Part shown: positions 25,536 through 33,305 of the stretch, in pieces
How the letters are laid out: each line of letters begins with the position of its first letter
Numbering within the stretch: the first letter of the stretch is position 1
DNA from: Polaromonas sp.
GTDB taxonomy: Bacteria; Pseudomonadota; Gammaproteobacteria; Burkholderiales; Burkholderiaceae_C
NCBI GenBank assembly: GCA_025362315.1
Contig: JANYGP010000071.1
Location: forward strand, 1-64,000
Direction: 5' to 3'
Length of the DNA: 64,000 bases
Program-made: the position numbers and the translations under genes
Notes under the pieces: generated by a model
Databases searched by the model: none
The model's input: the letters and a program-made list of their open reading frames with translations, nothing else
Told to the model about the DNA's origin: nothing

Positions 25536-27185
25536 TCAGCCGATCACGCGGGTAGCTGCGGCGTTTAACTTCGGTGGGGTGTCAAAAGTGTGAAACGGTG
25601 CAGGCGAGGGAACTTCCCACTCAAGACCTTCAGCGCCTTTGCCGCCTTCGTCAACCCACGGGTTGGCCTTGGCAGGCTCGCCCTTGCCTTGCATTGCAGG
25701 CAACACAACAAAAATAAAGAAATACAACTGCGCAAAGCCGAAGAAAAACGCACCGACCGAAGCAATAGCATTGAAATCGGCGAACTGCATCGGATAGTCT
25801 GCGTAGCGGCGCGGCATGCCGGCGAGTCCTAAAAAGTGCATTGGGAAAAAGGTCACATTGAACGAAATCAACGACCACCAAAAGTGAATCTTGCCGCGTG
25901 TTTCGTTATACATAACGCCAGTCCACTTTGGCGACCAGTAATAATAGCCGGCAAACATCGCGTACAGAGATCCAGCCACCAACACGTAGTGGAAGTGAGC
26001 CACTACGTAGTAAGTGTCGTGCAGTTGAATGTCAATGGGTGCTACGGACAAGATCATTCCCGTCAAGCCGCCCATGGTGAAGACAAAAATGAATCCGACC
26101 GCAAACAGCATCGGCGTTTCAAATGTCATCGAGCCCTTCCACATTGTGGCAATCCAATTAAAGATTTTCACGCCTGTTGGTACTGCAATCAACATCGTGG
26201 AGTACATGAAGAAAAGCTGCCCAGTGACCGGCATTCCACTGGTAAACATGTGGTGCGCCCAGACCACAAAACTCAAGATCGCAATGGAGCCTGTGGCGTA
26301 CACCATGGAGGCGTAACCAAACAAACGCTTGCGCGAGAACGCCGGGATGATTTGGCTGATGATGCCGAAGGCGGGCAAAATCATGATGTACACCTCAGGG
26401 TGACCGAAGAACCAGAAGATGTGCTGGTACATCACTGGGTCACCGCCGCCAGCTGGGTTGAAAAAGCTGGTGCCAAAGTGGCGGTCTGTCAGCGTCATCG
26501 TGATGGCGCCAGCCAGCACAGGCATCACAGCAATCAGCAAATACGCCGTGATCAGCCAGGTCCAGCAAAACATCGGCATTTTCATCAATGTCATGCCAGG
26601 CGCGCGCATGTTCAAAATTGTCACGATGATGTTGATCGAACCCATAATGGACGACGCGCCAAGCAAATGCAGCGCAAAGATACTGGTGTCCATTGATGGG
26701 CCCATTTGCAGCGTTAGCGGCGCGTATAGCGTCCAGCCAGTTGCGGGCGCACCGCCCGGCATGAAAAACGAGGTTGCGAGCAACAGCGCAGCTGGAATCA
26801 TCAACCAAAAACTGAAATTATTCAGTCGGGCAAATGCCATGTCGGCGGCACCAATTTGTAGCGGAATCATCCAATTGGCAAACCCCACAAAGGCTGGCAT
26901 GATGGCGCCAAACACCATGATCAGGCCGTGCATGGTGGTCAGTTGGTTGAAGAGCTCCGGGTTGACTAACTGCAAACCCGGCTGAAACAACTCAGCACGA
27001 ATACCGAGCGCCAGTACACCACCAAACATTAAATTGAAAAAGGCAAACAGCAGGTACAGCGTGCCAATGTCTTTGTGGTTTGTGGCGAATACCCATCGGC
27101 GCCAGCCAACAGGTGCGCCGTGGTCATGGTGATCATCATGCGCGTTGCCACCAACGTGGCCTTTGGGGTCTAGTACTGCACTCAT
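25536..27185 (-). CDS. ctaD: cytochrome c oxidase subunit I
   Basis: 549 aa, twelve membrane helices. Heme-copper oxidase motifs are clear: MTMHGLIMVFGAIMPAFVGF (low-spin heme His), WFFGHPEVYIMILPAFGI (CuB His with the K-channel side), VWAHHMFTSGM (CuB His pair) and VVAHFHYVLVAGS (heme a/a3 ligands). It is the catalytic subunit of an aa3 oxidase that reduces oxygen and pumps protons. A His-rich N-terminus (HDDHHDHG) is typical of betaproteobacterial versions. Confidence 0.98.
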   Translation of the reverse strand: MSAVLDPKGHVGGNAHDDHHDHGAPVGWRRWVFATNHKDIGTLYLLFAFFNLMFGGVLALGIRAELFQPGLQLVNPELFNQLTTMHGLIMVFGAIMPAFVGFANWMIPLQIGAADMAFARLNNFSFWLMIPAALLLATSFFMPGGAPATGWTLYAPLTLQMGPSMDTSIFALHLLGASSIMGSINIIVTILNMRAPGMTLMKMPMFCWTWLITAYLLIAVMPVLAGAITMTLTDRHFGTSFFNPAGGGDPVMYQHIFWFFGHPEVYIMILPAFGIISQIIPAFSRKRLFGYASMVYATGSIAILSFVVWAHHMFTSGMPVTGQLFFMYSTMLIAVPTGVKIFNWIATMWKGSMTFETPMLFAVGFIFVFTMGGLTGMILSVAPIDIQLHDTYYVVAHFHYVLVAGSLYAMFAGYYYWSPKWTGVMYNETRGKIHFWWSLISFNVTFFPMHFLGLAGMPRRYADYPMQFADFNAIASVGAFFFGFAQLYFFIFVVLPAMQGKGEPAKANPWVDEGGKGAEGLEWEVPSPAPFHTFDTPPKLNAAATRVIG

Positions 27186-27292
27186 CTTTGCTTCCTTCTC
27201 GTCCGGGCGAATGACAACACAGCCAGCCGCCTTAATTTAATATCCGAAAAACCTATTTCAACTTCAACAAACTTCGATTCGCTACAAGCTGC

Positions 27293-28495
27293 TTATTTGC
27301 GGGCAGCCAACAGTTCAGCGGGCTGCACGGTCTGACCGGTCTGGTTAGACCAGTTATTTTTGGTGTAGCTGATCACAGCAGCCAGATCAGTGTCGCTGAG
27401 TGACTTCCAGGCCGGCATCGCGCCGTTGTTGGCACCATTCAGCAAAATTGCGATTTGCTTAGCATGGTCAGAATCTAGTACCACCGCGGAGCCATCCAAC
27501 GCCTTGATTGCGCCGCCGCCTTTACCAGTCACTTGGTGGCAAGCTTGACAATTTGCTGCATAAACTTTTTCTCCCCGCGTCTTCAAATCGGCTAGGACCC
27601 AGACCTTTGACGGGTCGTCGGCTTTAGCTGACATTTCCTTATTTTTGCCAGCAACCCATGCGGAATAATCTTGCGCTGACAAGACCTTTACATGGATCGG
27701 CATGTAGGAGTGCTCTTTACCGCACAGTTTTGAGCACTGACCGTAAAAGTCACCGACTTTTTCCGCCCTAAACCAAGTGTCACGTACAAAGCCCGGAATT
27801 GCGTCCTGGTTGATGCCGAACGCGGGCACCATGAACGCATGAATCACGTCATTCGCGGTGGTAATAACCCGAATTTTCTTGTTGACGGGCACAACCAGAG
27901 GCTGGTCAACCTTCAACAAATAATCGTCTGCGGATTCGCCTGCCTTGGGGCCACCGGCGCTTGAAAGAACACGCTGGGCGTTGTCAAGGGTTGACAACAT
28001 GGCAATGCCCTCGCCCTCGCCTTTGATGTAGTCGTAACCCCACTTCCATTGCATCCCGGTCGCTTTGATGGTTAGGTCAGAGTTAGTCGTGTCTTTTTCT
28101 GAAACAACTGCTTTGGTTGCGGGCAGCGCCATCGCAATGACAATCAAAAAAGGCACCACGGTCCACGCGATTTCAACCGCTGCTGATTCGTGAAAATTGG
28201 CGGACTTGTGACCCACCGATTTGCGGTGCTTCAAGATGGAATAAAACATCACACCAAAAACTGCTACGAATATGGTCAGGCAAATAGCCAGCATGAACCA
28301 GTGCAGCCAGGCTTGGTCCTCTGCAACTTTGGTGACCGCGGGATGAAGGTTGTATTGCCTGACGCCTGGGCCACCCGGCAAATCGTTGACGGCGTAGGCC
28401 GCGGTGCCAAACCATGCTGCTAAAAATGCGAGCAAGTTAGCCGCACGCAACGGCAACGTCCGTGCCAGATAGCACAGGGTTTTACATACGTTCAT
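27293..28495 (-). CDS. ctaC: cytochrome c oxidase subunit II with C-terminal cytochrome c domain
   Basis: About 400 aa from the ATG at 28495; a GTG nine bases upstream is the track start. An export signal, two membrane helices and a cupredoxin CuA domain (FYGQCSKLCGKEHSYMPIHV) are followed by a fused class I cytochrome c with AANCQACHQVTGKGGG (CxxCH) and a distal Met in GAMPAWKSLSD. The protein accepts electrons into CuA. The caa3-like fusion suggests internal electron delivery. It is the first gene of the oxidase operon. Confidence 0.96.
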   Translation of the reverse strand: MNVCKTLCYLARTLPLRAANLLAFLAAWFGTAAYAVNDLPGGPGVRQYNLHPAVTKVAEDQAWLHWFMLAICLTIFVAVFGVMFYSILKHRKSVGHKSANFHESAAVEIAWTVVPFLIVIAMALPATKAVVSEKDTTNSDLTIKATGMQWKWGYDYIKGEGEGIAMLSTLDNAQRVLSSAGGPKAGESADDYLLKVDQPLVVPVNKKIRVITTANDVIHAFMVPAFGINQDAIPGFVRDTWFRAEKVGDFYGQCSKLCGKEHSYMPIHVKVLSAQDYSAWVAGKNKEMSAKADDPSKVWVLADLKTRGEKVYAANCQACHQVTGKGGGAIKALDGSAVVLDSDHAKQIAILLNGANNGAMPAWKSLSDTDLAAVISYTKNNWSNQTGQTVQPAELLAARK

Positions 28496-28591
28496 CGTGA
28501 TCACTTCTGGTACCTTGAAATTTCTAGCCTACAGACCGATTAGGAAAATAAATCCATCACCCGAGATTATAAAGTTTGTTGCACTACTGCT

Positions 28592-29107
28592 CTAACAGCC
28601 GCGCAATGCAAAACGAATTTCCCGGGCCAATGCAGGCCGCAGTTCTGGCCGGACATGCCGCCCGACGCGAACAGAGCGGCCCTGACCCGACACCTCAATG
28701 AGAGATCCATCGCCGCCTTTGGGCTCAACACGAACCCACTCACGGTTAAATTCAGCACGATGCAATCGCCCTGCCGTTTGCAGCTCTACCACCAGCTGCC
28801 CACCTTGCAAAGAAATTTTTTCACCGTCACGCGCATGCCGGGCGTAAACCGTGAAAGCGATGGCAACTGCAGTCAGTTCAGCCCAGGCAAAAGGCATGAT
28901 GAGTGTTGCGCCCTGAAACCAGAAAAAAGTGGCGATGCCCAGAGAGACCACGCTGAGCGATGCAAATAGCGCCAGCAACTGGGCAGGCGTCACAGAACAA
29001 TTGCGCTGAAGCGACCACTGCACACCCTGCAGGTCCGGCTCGGTGCCGCCAAAGGTAGCGCCAAAACGTGTGGTAGCCAGGGGTGGTTGATAAACAGGGT
29101 CCGACAC
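28592..29107 (-). CDS. DUF2244 membrane protein
   Basis: About 171 aa if the GTG at 29107 (VSDPVYQPPL) is the start. The track start at 29266 adds a Ser/Arg-rich tail with no family character. Two adjacent hydrophobic helices (LLALFASLSVVSLGIATFFW, then AELTAVAIAFTVYA) are followed by a soluble part with REWVRVE-like strands typical of DUF2244. The function is unknown; the gene commonly precedes ctaC in this group. No strong ribosome-binding site was seen. Confidence 0.7.
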   Translation of the reverse strand: MSDPVYQPPLATTRFGATFGGTEPDLQGVQWSLQRNCSVTPAQLLALFASLSVVSLGIATFFWFQGATLIMPFAWAELTAVAIAFTVYARHARDGEKISLQGGQLVVELQTAGRLHRAEFNREWVRVEPKGGDGSLIEVSGQGRSVRVGRHVRPELRPALAREIRFALRGC

Positions 29108-29323
29108 TGAGCAACACTCAAAAAATAACTGCCTGCCGGAACGTTCCGAACGGGAGGCTGGTTGGACTTGGGAAAATACCCATATCGACAGCCGAATTAT
29201 AACGGGGTTGACCCGGGCGAAAGCTTGCAAAGCCCTGCAAACCTGAGTACCTGGCAGGCCTTTCAAACCTGCCTGTCAAACATGCCCGCCAAAGCAGTGC
29301 ACAGGCAGGTTTGGCATGCTGCC

Positions 29324-30235
29324 CTAGCCGGGCAATTGCCTGCTGCTTCCCAGCAAGCTGCGCATGTCCTCAATTGACACAGCACTGACCGCGCCGACCT
29401 TGATTTTGGGTTGGACCTTGAGCGCATGGCCGTAAATGATTTCAAAAGTCAGTGACAGCCTGCCATCCGCATCGCTGGTCAAATGTGCACACAGCTCACG
29501 TTCCAGTTGGGCGCGCCATGTCTTGCCCCGCAATGCCGAAAACCGGGCGGGGTGAAAGTTGCGGCCCAGCTCAGCCAGCTCTTGCAGCAGCCTGGCTGGT
29601 GACTCGTATGTCAATGTGATGCGCTCCATGTCCATCACGGGTTCTGCAAAACCAGCAGCAATCAGCATGTCGCCCCAGTCGTGCATGTCAGTCAGGTCAT
29701 GACCTGCCGGTGGCCAGCCGAGCTGCTGGTACACCTGGCGCAGCTCCACGCAGGTGTCTGGCCCCAGACATGAAAACATCAAAAATCCGCCGGCTTTCAA
29801 CGCGCCGTGCCATTGGGCCAGCAGCGTTTGGGGACTGGCAGCCTCGTGCAACAACATATTGGCCCAAAGCATGTCAATACTGCCTGGTGCCGGGGCCTCA
29901 AAGCGCGTTGTCTGGGCTGACCAGCCTGCAGGCTGCCACCACTTGTTTGCTATTTCTTTGATAGCTGCTTGCGCCCGTTTTGATTGGGATTCCACCACAA
30001 AACACTGTGATTTTAAGTATTTTTTAACCAGTTTGCGGTGGGTTTGAAGACCACCCCTCACAGCGCCCCAGTGTGCCCAGGATTGTGGCTGCAAGGTGAT
30101 CCATTGCAACCTGTCCAGCATGCGGCTGGCCACTTCTTCATGCAGCCACGGCGACGTCAGCGGTGCGATGCGCTGCCAGCGGGCTACAGCAACTGGATCG
30201 AGGCTAGGCGGGCGTTGGTTTGGGTGATTTTCCAT
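29324..30235 (-). CDS. BioC-like SAM-dependent methyltransferase
   Basis: About 303 aa from the ATG at 30235 (MENHPNQRPP). It resembles malonyl-ACP methyltransferases: an N-terminal VARWQRIAPLTSPWLHEEVA, the acidic motif-post region PGSIDMLWANMLLHEAASP, and GGFLMFSCLGPDTCVELRQV. Motif I (usually DxGxGxG) is poorly conserved: WAHWGAVRGGLQT stands where it is expected. Right after it, ESQSKRAQAAIKEIANKW is encoded by a dispersed element inside the SAM-binding half. The gene may be an altered or non-catalytic paralogue. It is divergent from comF. Confidence 0.75.
   Translation of the reverse strand: MENHPNQRPPSLDPVAVARWQRIAPLTSPWLHEEVASRMLDRLQWITLQPQSWAHWGAVRGGLQTHRKLVKKYLKSQCFVVESQSKRAQAAIKEIANKWWQPAGWSAQTTRFEAPAPGSIDMLWANMLLHEAASPQTLLAQWHGALKAGGFLMFSCLGPDTCVELRQVYQQLGWPPAGHDLTDMHDWGDMLIAAGFAEPVMDMERITLTYESPARLLQELAELGRNFHPARFSALRGKTWRAQLERELCAHLTSDADGRLSLTFEIIYGHALKVQPKIKVGAVSAVSIEDMRSLLGSSRQLPG
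29949..29996 (+). repeat. dispersed two-hairpin element, copy 6 (inside methyltransferase gene)
   Basis: GCTATTTCTTTGATAGCTGC, then TTGCGCCCGTTTTGATTGGG. It runs opposite to the host gene and is read in frame as SQSKRAQAAIKEIA. Confidence 0.8.
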
Positions 30236-30261
30236 GGCTTGCGTCCGAGTATATTGACCGG

Positions 30262-31020
30262 GTGATTCAAAGCTTGCCGCAAAACCCTTTTTCAAAACTT
30301 TCACGGCTGCTACCCAGTCAATGTGCGGTGTGCCGCAGCTGGCCTGCCGAGCCGGTGTGCGCTGCGTGTGTCGCGCGTTTTGCGCCTGTGGGGCTGCGTT
30401 GCCTTGGCTGCGCTATTTTGCTGCCGGTCGGGCTTTTGCACGGACCTGCGTCTGGCTCCCGGCTGTGCGCCTCATGCATCCGGCAGCCGCCGCCACTGGA
30501 CAGCACGCTGGCAGCGCTTGACTATGCCTACCCGTGGTCAGCGCTGATCGGTACCTTCAAGTTTGGCAACCAGCCTGGCTGGGCGCCATTTTTTGCAGGC
30601 ATGTTGCTCCAGGTGCCGGGTGTTCGTCAAGCGTTGGCAGAGCTCGGTCAGAACGATCTGATCCTGCCCATTCCCCTTTCAAAAGAGCGACTGCAAACGC
30701 GTGGTTTCAACCAGGCCTGGGAGCTGGCCAAAGCACTGGCCCAGCAGTCAGGCCATGCTGGCCAAACCAGCAGCACGCTGCTGCTCAGAGTCAAAAACAC
30801 CAGGCCGCAAACTGAACTCAAGCGCGAAGCGCGGCTGGACAATGTCCGGGGCGCTTTTCAGGTCGATCCTCTGCGCCTGACGCAGCTCAAGGGCAGGCGC
30901 GTGGTGCTGGTCGATGACGTGGTGACCAGTGGCGCGTCGCTGTTCACGGCTGCAGCAGTGCTGCAGGCAGCGGGTGCAGCGCACATCACCGGGATTGTTC
31001 TAAGCCGAACGCCACAATAA
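30262..31020 (+). CDS. comF: ComF-family phosphoribosyltransferase-like protein
   Basis: 252 aa from the GTG at 30262; the track start at 30220 overlaps the divergent methyltransferase gene. The N-terminal zinc-binding double CxxC region reads CAVCRSWPAEPVCAAC and later CASCIRQ. The C-terminal phosphoribosyltransferase domain holds SKERLQTRGFNQAWELAK and the PRPP loop VVLVDDVVTSGAS. ComF proteins take part in DNA uptake in competent bacteria and are widely conserved elsewhere with uncertain roles. Confidence 0.92.
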   Translation: MIQSLPQNPFSKLSRLLPSQCAVCRSWPAEPVCAACVARFAPVGLRCLGCAILLPVGLLHGPASGSRLCASCIRQPPPLDSTLAALDYAYPWSALIGTFKFGNQPGWAPFFAGMLLQVPGVRQALAELGQNDLILPIPLSKERLQTRGFNQAWELAKALAQQSGHAGQTSSTLLLRVKNTRPQTELKREARLDNVRGAFQVDPLRLTQLKGRRVVLVDDVVTSGASLFTAAAVLQAAGAAHITGIVLSRTPQ

Positions 31021-31024
31021 GCGC

Positions 31025-31501
31025 ATGTTCAACATCGTTTTGGTCGAACCCGAAATCCCACCCAACACAGGCAATGTCATCCGCCTGGCGGCCAACACCG
31101 GTTGCCGGCTGCACCTGATCGAGCCGCTGGGGTTTTCAATGGATGACAAGCACATGCGGCGCGCCGGACTGGATTACCACGAGTACGCCGAGCTCAAACG
31201 GCATGCCAGCTGGCAGGCGTTTGTAACCCAGGAGCAGCCCGACACCGGGCGCCTGTTTGCCATGACCACCCGTGGCTCACGCAATCTGTATGAAGTTGCC
31301 TTCAAACCCGGCGACTGGCTGGTGTTTGGCTCCGAGACCAAGGGCCTAGACGCCGCATTGCGCGACTCATTTGCCAGCAGCCAGCGCCTGCGTTTGCCCA
31401 TGCTGCCCGGCCAGCGCAGCCTCAATTTGTCCAATGCTGTAGCGGTAACTGTCTTTGAAGCCTGGCGGCAAAACGGCTTTGACCCAAACGCTCACGGGTA
31501 G
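31025..31501 (+). CDS. trmL: tRNA (cytidine(34)-2'-O)-methyltransferase
   Basis: 158 aa SPOUT-family enzyme. The motifs are MFNIVLVEPEIPPNTGNVIR at the start, LVFGSETKGL in the knot and LPMLPGQRSLNLSNAVAVTVFEAW near the end. It methylates the wobble ribose of tRNA-Leu. It starts four bases after comF and is probably cotranscribed. The end overlaps the convergent MaoC gene by ten bases. Confidence 0.95.
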   Translation: MFNIVLVEPEIPPNTGNVIRLAANTGCRLHLIEPLGFSMDDKHMRRAGLDYHEYAELKRHASWQAFVTQEQPDTGRLFAMTTRGSRNLYEVAFKPGDWLVFGSETKGLDAALRDSFASSQRLRLPMLPGQRSLNLSNAVAVTVFEAWRQNGFDPNAHG

Positions 31502-31947
31502 CGGCGCACCAGCGATTCAGCCACGCACACGGGCTTGGCAAAACCTTCGCGCTCAACCGTGACTTCCCAGGTCATTTGCATGCCATCGTTGTCAATGGCC
31601 TCGGTTGCCAGCAACGTCATGTGGGCCCGCAAGCGGCTGCCCACAGGCACAGGCGCTGTGAAACGCACCTTGTTCAGCCCGTAATTCACGCCCATGCGGG
31701 AGCCAGCAATGTAAAACGAGGACTCAAAAAACTGGGGAATCAGTGACAGCGTCAAAAAACCATGCGCAATCGGCGCACCAAACGGGCCTTGCGAGGCTTT
31801 TTCAGGGTCGACATGAATCCACTGGTGGTCGCCAGTGGCCTGCGCAAACAAATTGATCTGTTGCTGGGTAATGGTCAGCCAGTCGCTGACAGCAACCTTT
31901 TGGCCCACGCGCGCTGCCAGTTCGGCCAGGGTTTGAAAGGTTTTCAT
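31492..31947 (-). CDS. MaoC-family (R)-specific enoyl-CoA hydratase-like protein
   Basis: 151 aa from the ATG at 31947, which overlaps the ParA stop (ATGA). The hot-dog fold hydratase motif is QINLFAQATGDHQWIHVDPE, with Asp/His active-site residues, followed by GPFGAPIAHGFLTLSLIP. Family members hydrate trans-2-enoyl-CoA. Coupling to a ParA-type gene is functionally unexplained but the overlap is clear. Confidence 0.92.
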   Translation of the reverse strand: MKTFQTLAELAARVGQKVAVSDWLTITQQQINLFAQATGDHQWIHVDPEKASQGPFGAPIAHGFLTLSLIPQFFESSFYIAGSRMGVNYGLNKVRFTAPVPVGSRLRAHMTLLATEAIDNDGMQMTWEVTVEREGFAKPVCVAESLVRRYP

Positions 31948-32573
31948 GGATGGTTTGACGAGTCCAGCCAGCTGCAAATACTCTTGAACTGCTCCAGGTC
32001 TTTTTCGACACGGCTGGGCGCAACATCAAATACCGTCAGTCCGCGTGCTGCCAGATGAATGTAGTTTTGAGTGTCCCGCACCATGCCCAGTACGGGCAAG
32101 CCCAGCGAATCCACAAAATCACGCAGCTTGTCTGCCGCAATCGTGCGGGAATCGACACGCATGCCAACGATGCCAATTTGTAGCTTGCCTGCATGACGGT
32201 GCTCGGCCAGCTGGTCCAGAAACGCCCGGGTTGCAAAAATATCAAACACGCTGGGTTGCAGCGGCACAATGATTTTATCAGCCAGCTTGACCACGTCATT
32301 AAAGCGCCAGCCATGCAGCCCGCCGGGTGTGTCCAGCACCACGTGGGTGGTCCCCTTGGGGGGTTTGGCAATCATGTCGGCATTGATGTCCCAGGTTGAA
32401 ATGGGCCGGGCAGCCGGTGGGCGCAGCCCCAACCACAGCCTGGACGACTGCTGCCTGTCGGCATCGCCCAGCATGACCGGATGGCCCTGGGATGCAAAGT
32501 AGCCCGCCACGTTGGTGGCAAGTGTCGTTTTACCGACGCCGCCTTTGGGATTGGCAATGACAACAACCGGCAT
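31944..32573 (-). CDS. ParA-family ATPase (orphan, ParB not adjacent)
   Basis: 209 aa from the ATG at 32573, preceded by AGAGGAG; the track adds 105 spurious residues upstream. The deviant Walker A is NPKGGVGKTT, Walker B HVVLDTPGG, and a third motif IIVPLQPSVFD. It is a short MinD/ParA ATPase without an N-terminal HTH, similar to proteins that position cellular cargo rather than plasmids. No ParB or centromere-like repeats were seen nearby. Confidence 0.92.
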   Translation of the reverse strand: MPVVVIANPKGGVGKTTLATNVAGYFASQGHPVMLGDADRQQSSRLWLGLRPPAARPISTWDINADMIAKPPKGTTHVVLDTPGGLHGWRFNDVVKLADKIIVPLQPSVFDIFATRAFLDQLAEHRHAGKLQIGIVGMRVDSRTIAADKLRDFVDSLGLPVLGMVRDTQNYIHLAARGLTVFDVAPSRVEKDLEQFKSICSWLDSSNHP

Positions 32574-32636
32574 GCGTGACTCCTCTGGGTGGTGGGCTCT
32601 GGATGGTAGGACATTCTTCTGCGCTATGGTAACGCC

Positions 32637-33305
32637 ATGAAAGACATTGACACAGACATTGACGTGCTGGCAGCCCATCCGGCCATGAGCGAATCCGGCG
32701 TCAACCGGCCCTTGATGCCCTCTGCTGCTGTGACCCGTGTGCATCTTCGGGATCTCCATGCCAGCTACCCCGACTACAGCATAGATGTGGCGGCCGAGCA
32801 AATTGCCATGGCTCGGGCGAAGCTGGTGGTGGTGGTGGTGGTGGTGCTGTTGCACCCAATCCAGGGGTACAGCATGCCGGCGCTGCAAAAAATGCGGATT
32901 GACGAGGTTTTAACCCACTGCTGGGCCTATGAAGAAGGTGGCAACAAGCTGCAAGGCAAAGACCTGTGGCTGGTGGCAACCACTGGCGGGCCTGAAACGT
33001 CTTATCACCCACAAAGTTACAACCGCTATTTTTTCGACGCGTTTTTACCGCCTTACGAGCAGACAGCTGCCTTGTGCGGCATGCGATTTTTACCGCCGCT
33101 GATCTTGCACAAAGCACGCAATATCGGGCAGGGCGATCTCGACCGGCACGTTGCCACGTTCAGCCAGCGGCTGCAAACTTATCCCCGCTGGGCAGAGCTT
33201 GACGACCTTGCACCCTTTCCGGCACACGCGGCTGACGACATCCACGGCACTGATCGCCTGGACAGGCAAAAACACAAGCCCACAGCCGGGCAGGAGGACA
33301 ACTGA
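32637..33305 (+). CDS. KefF-like NAD(P)H-quinone oxidoreductase/ancillary protein
   Basis: 222 aa flavodoxin-like fold of the KefF/YdeQ family. Recognisable parts are the N-terminal AAHP, then YPDYSIDVAAEQ, HPIQGYSMPALQKMRIDEVL and WLVATTGGPETSY. Its stop overlaps the start of the KefC-type gene (TGATG), as expected for an ancillary subunit. Residues 64-70 are seven consecutive Val from a GTG triplet run. The tryptophans usual in HPxxWYSxPALLKxWID are replaced by Gly and Arg, so function may be reduced. Confidence 0.85.
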   Translation: MKDIDTDIDVLAAHPAMSESGVNRPLMPSAAVTRVHLRDLHASYPDYSIDVAAEQIAMARAKLVVVVVVVLLHPIQGYSMPALQKMRIDEVLTHCWAYEEGGNKLQGKDLWLVATTGGPETSYHPQSYNRYFFDAFLPPYEQTAALCGMRFLPPLILHKARNIGQGDLDRHVATFSQRLQTYPRWAELDDLAPFPAHAADDIHGTDRLDRQKHKPTAGQEDN

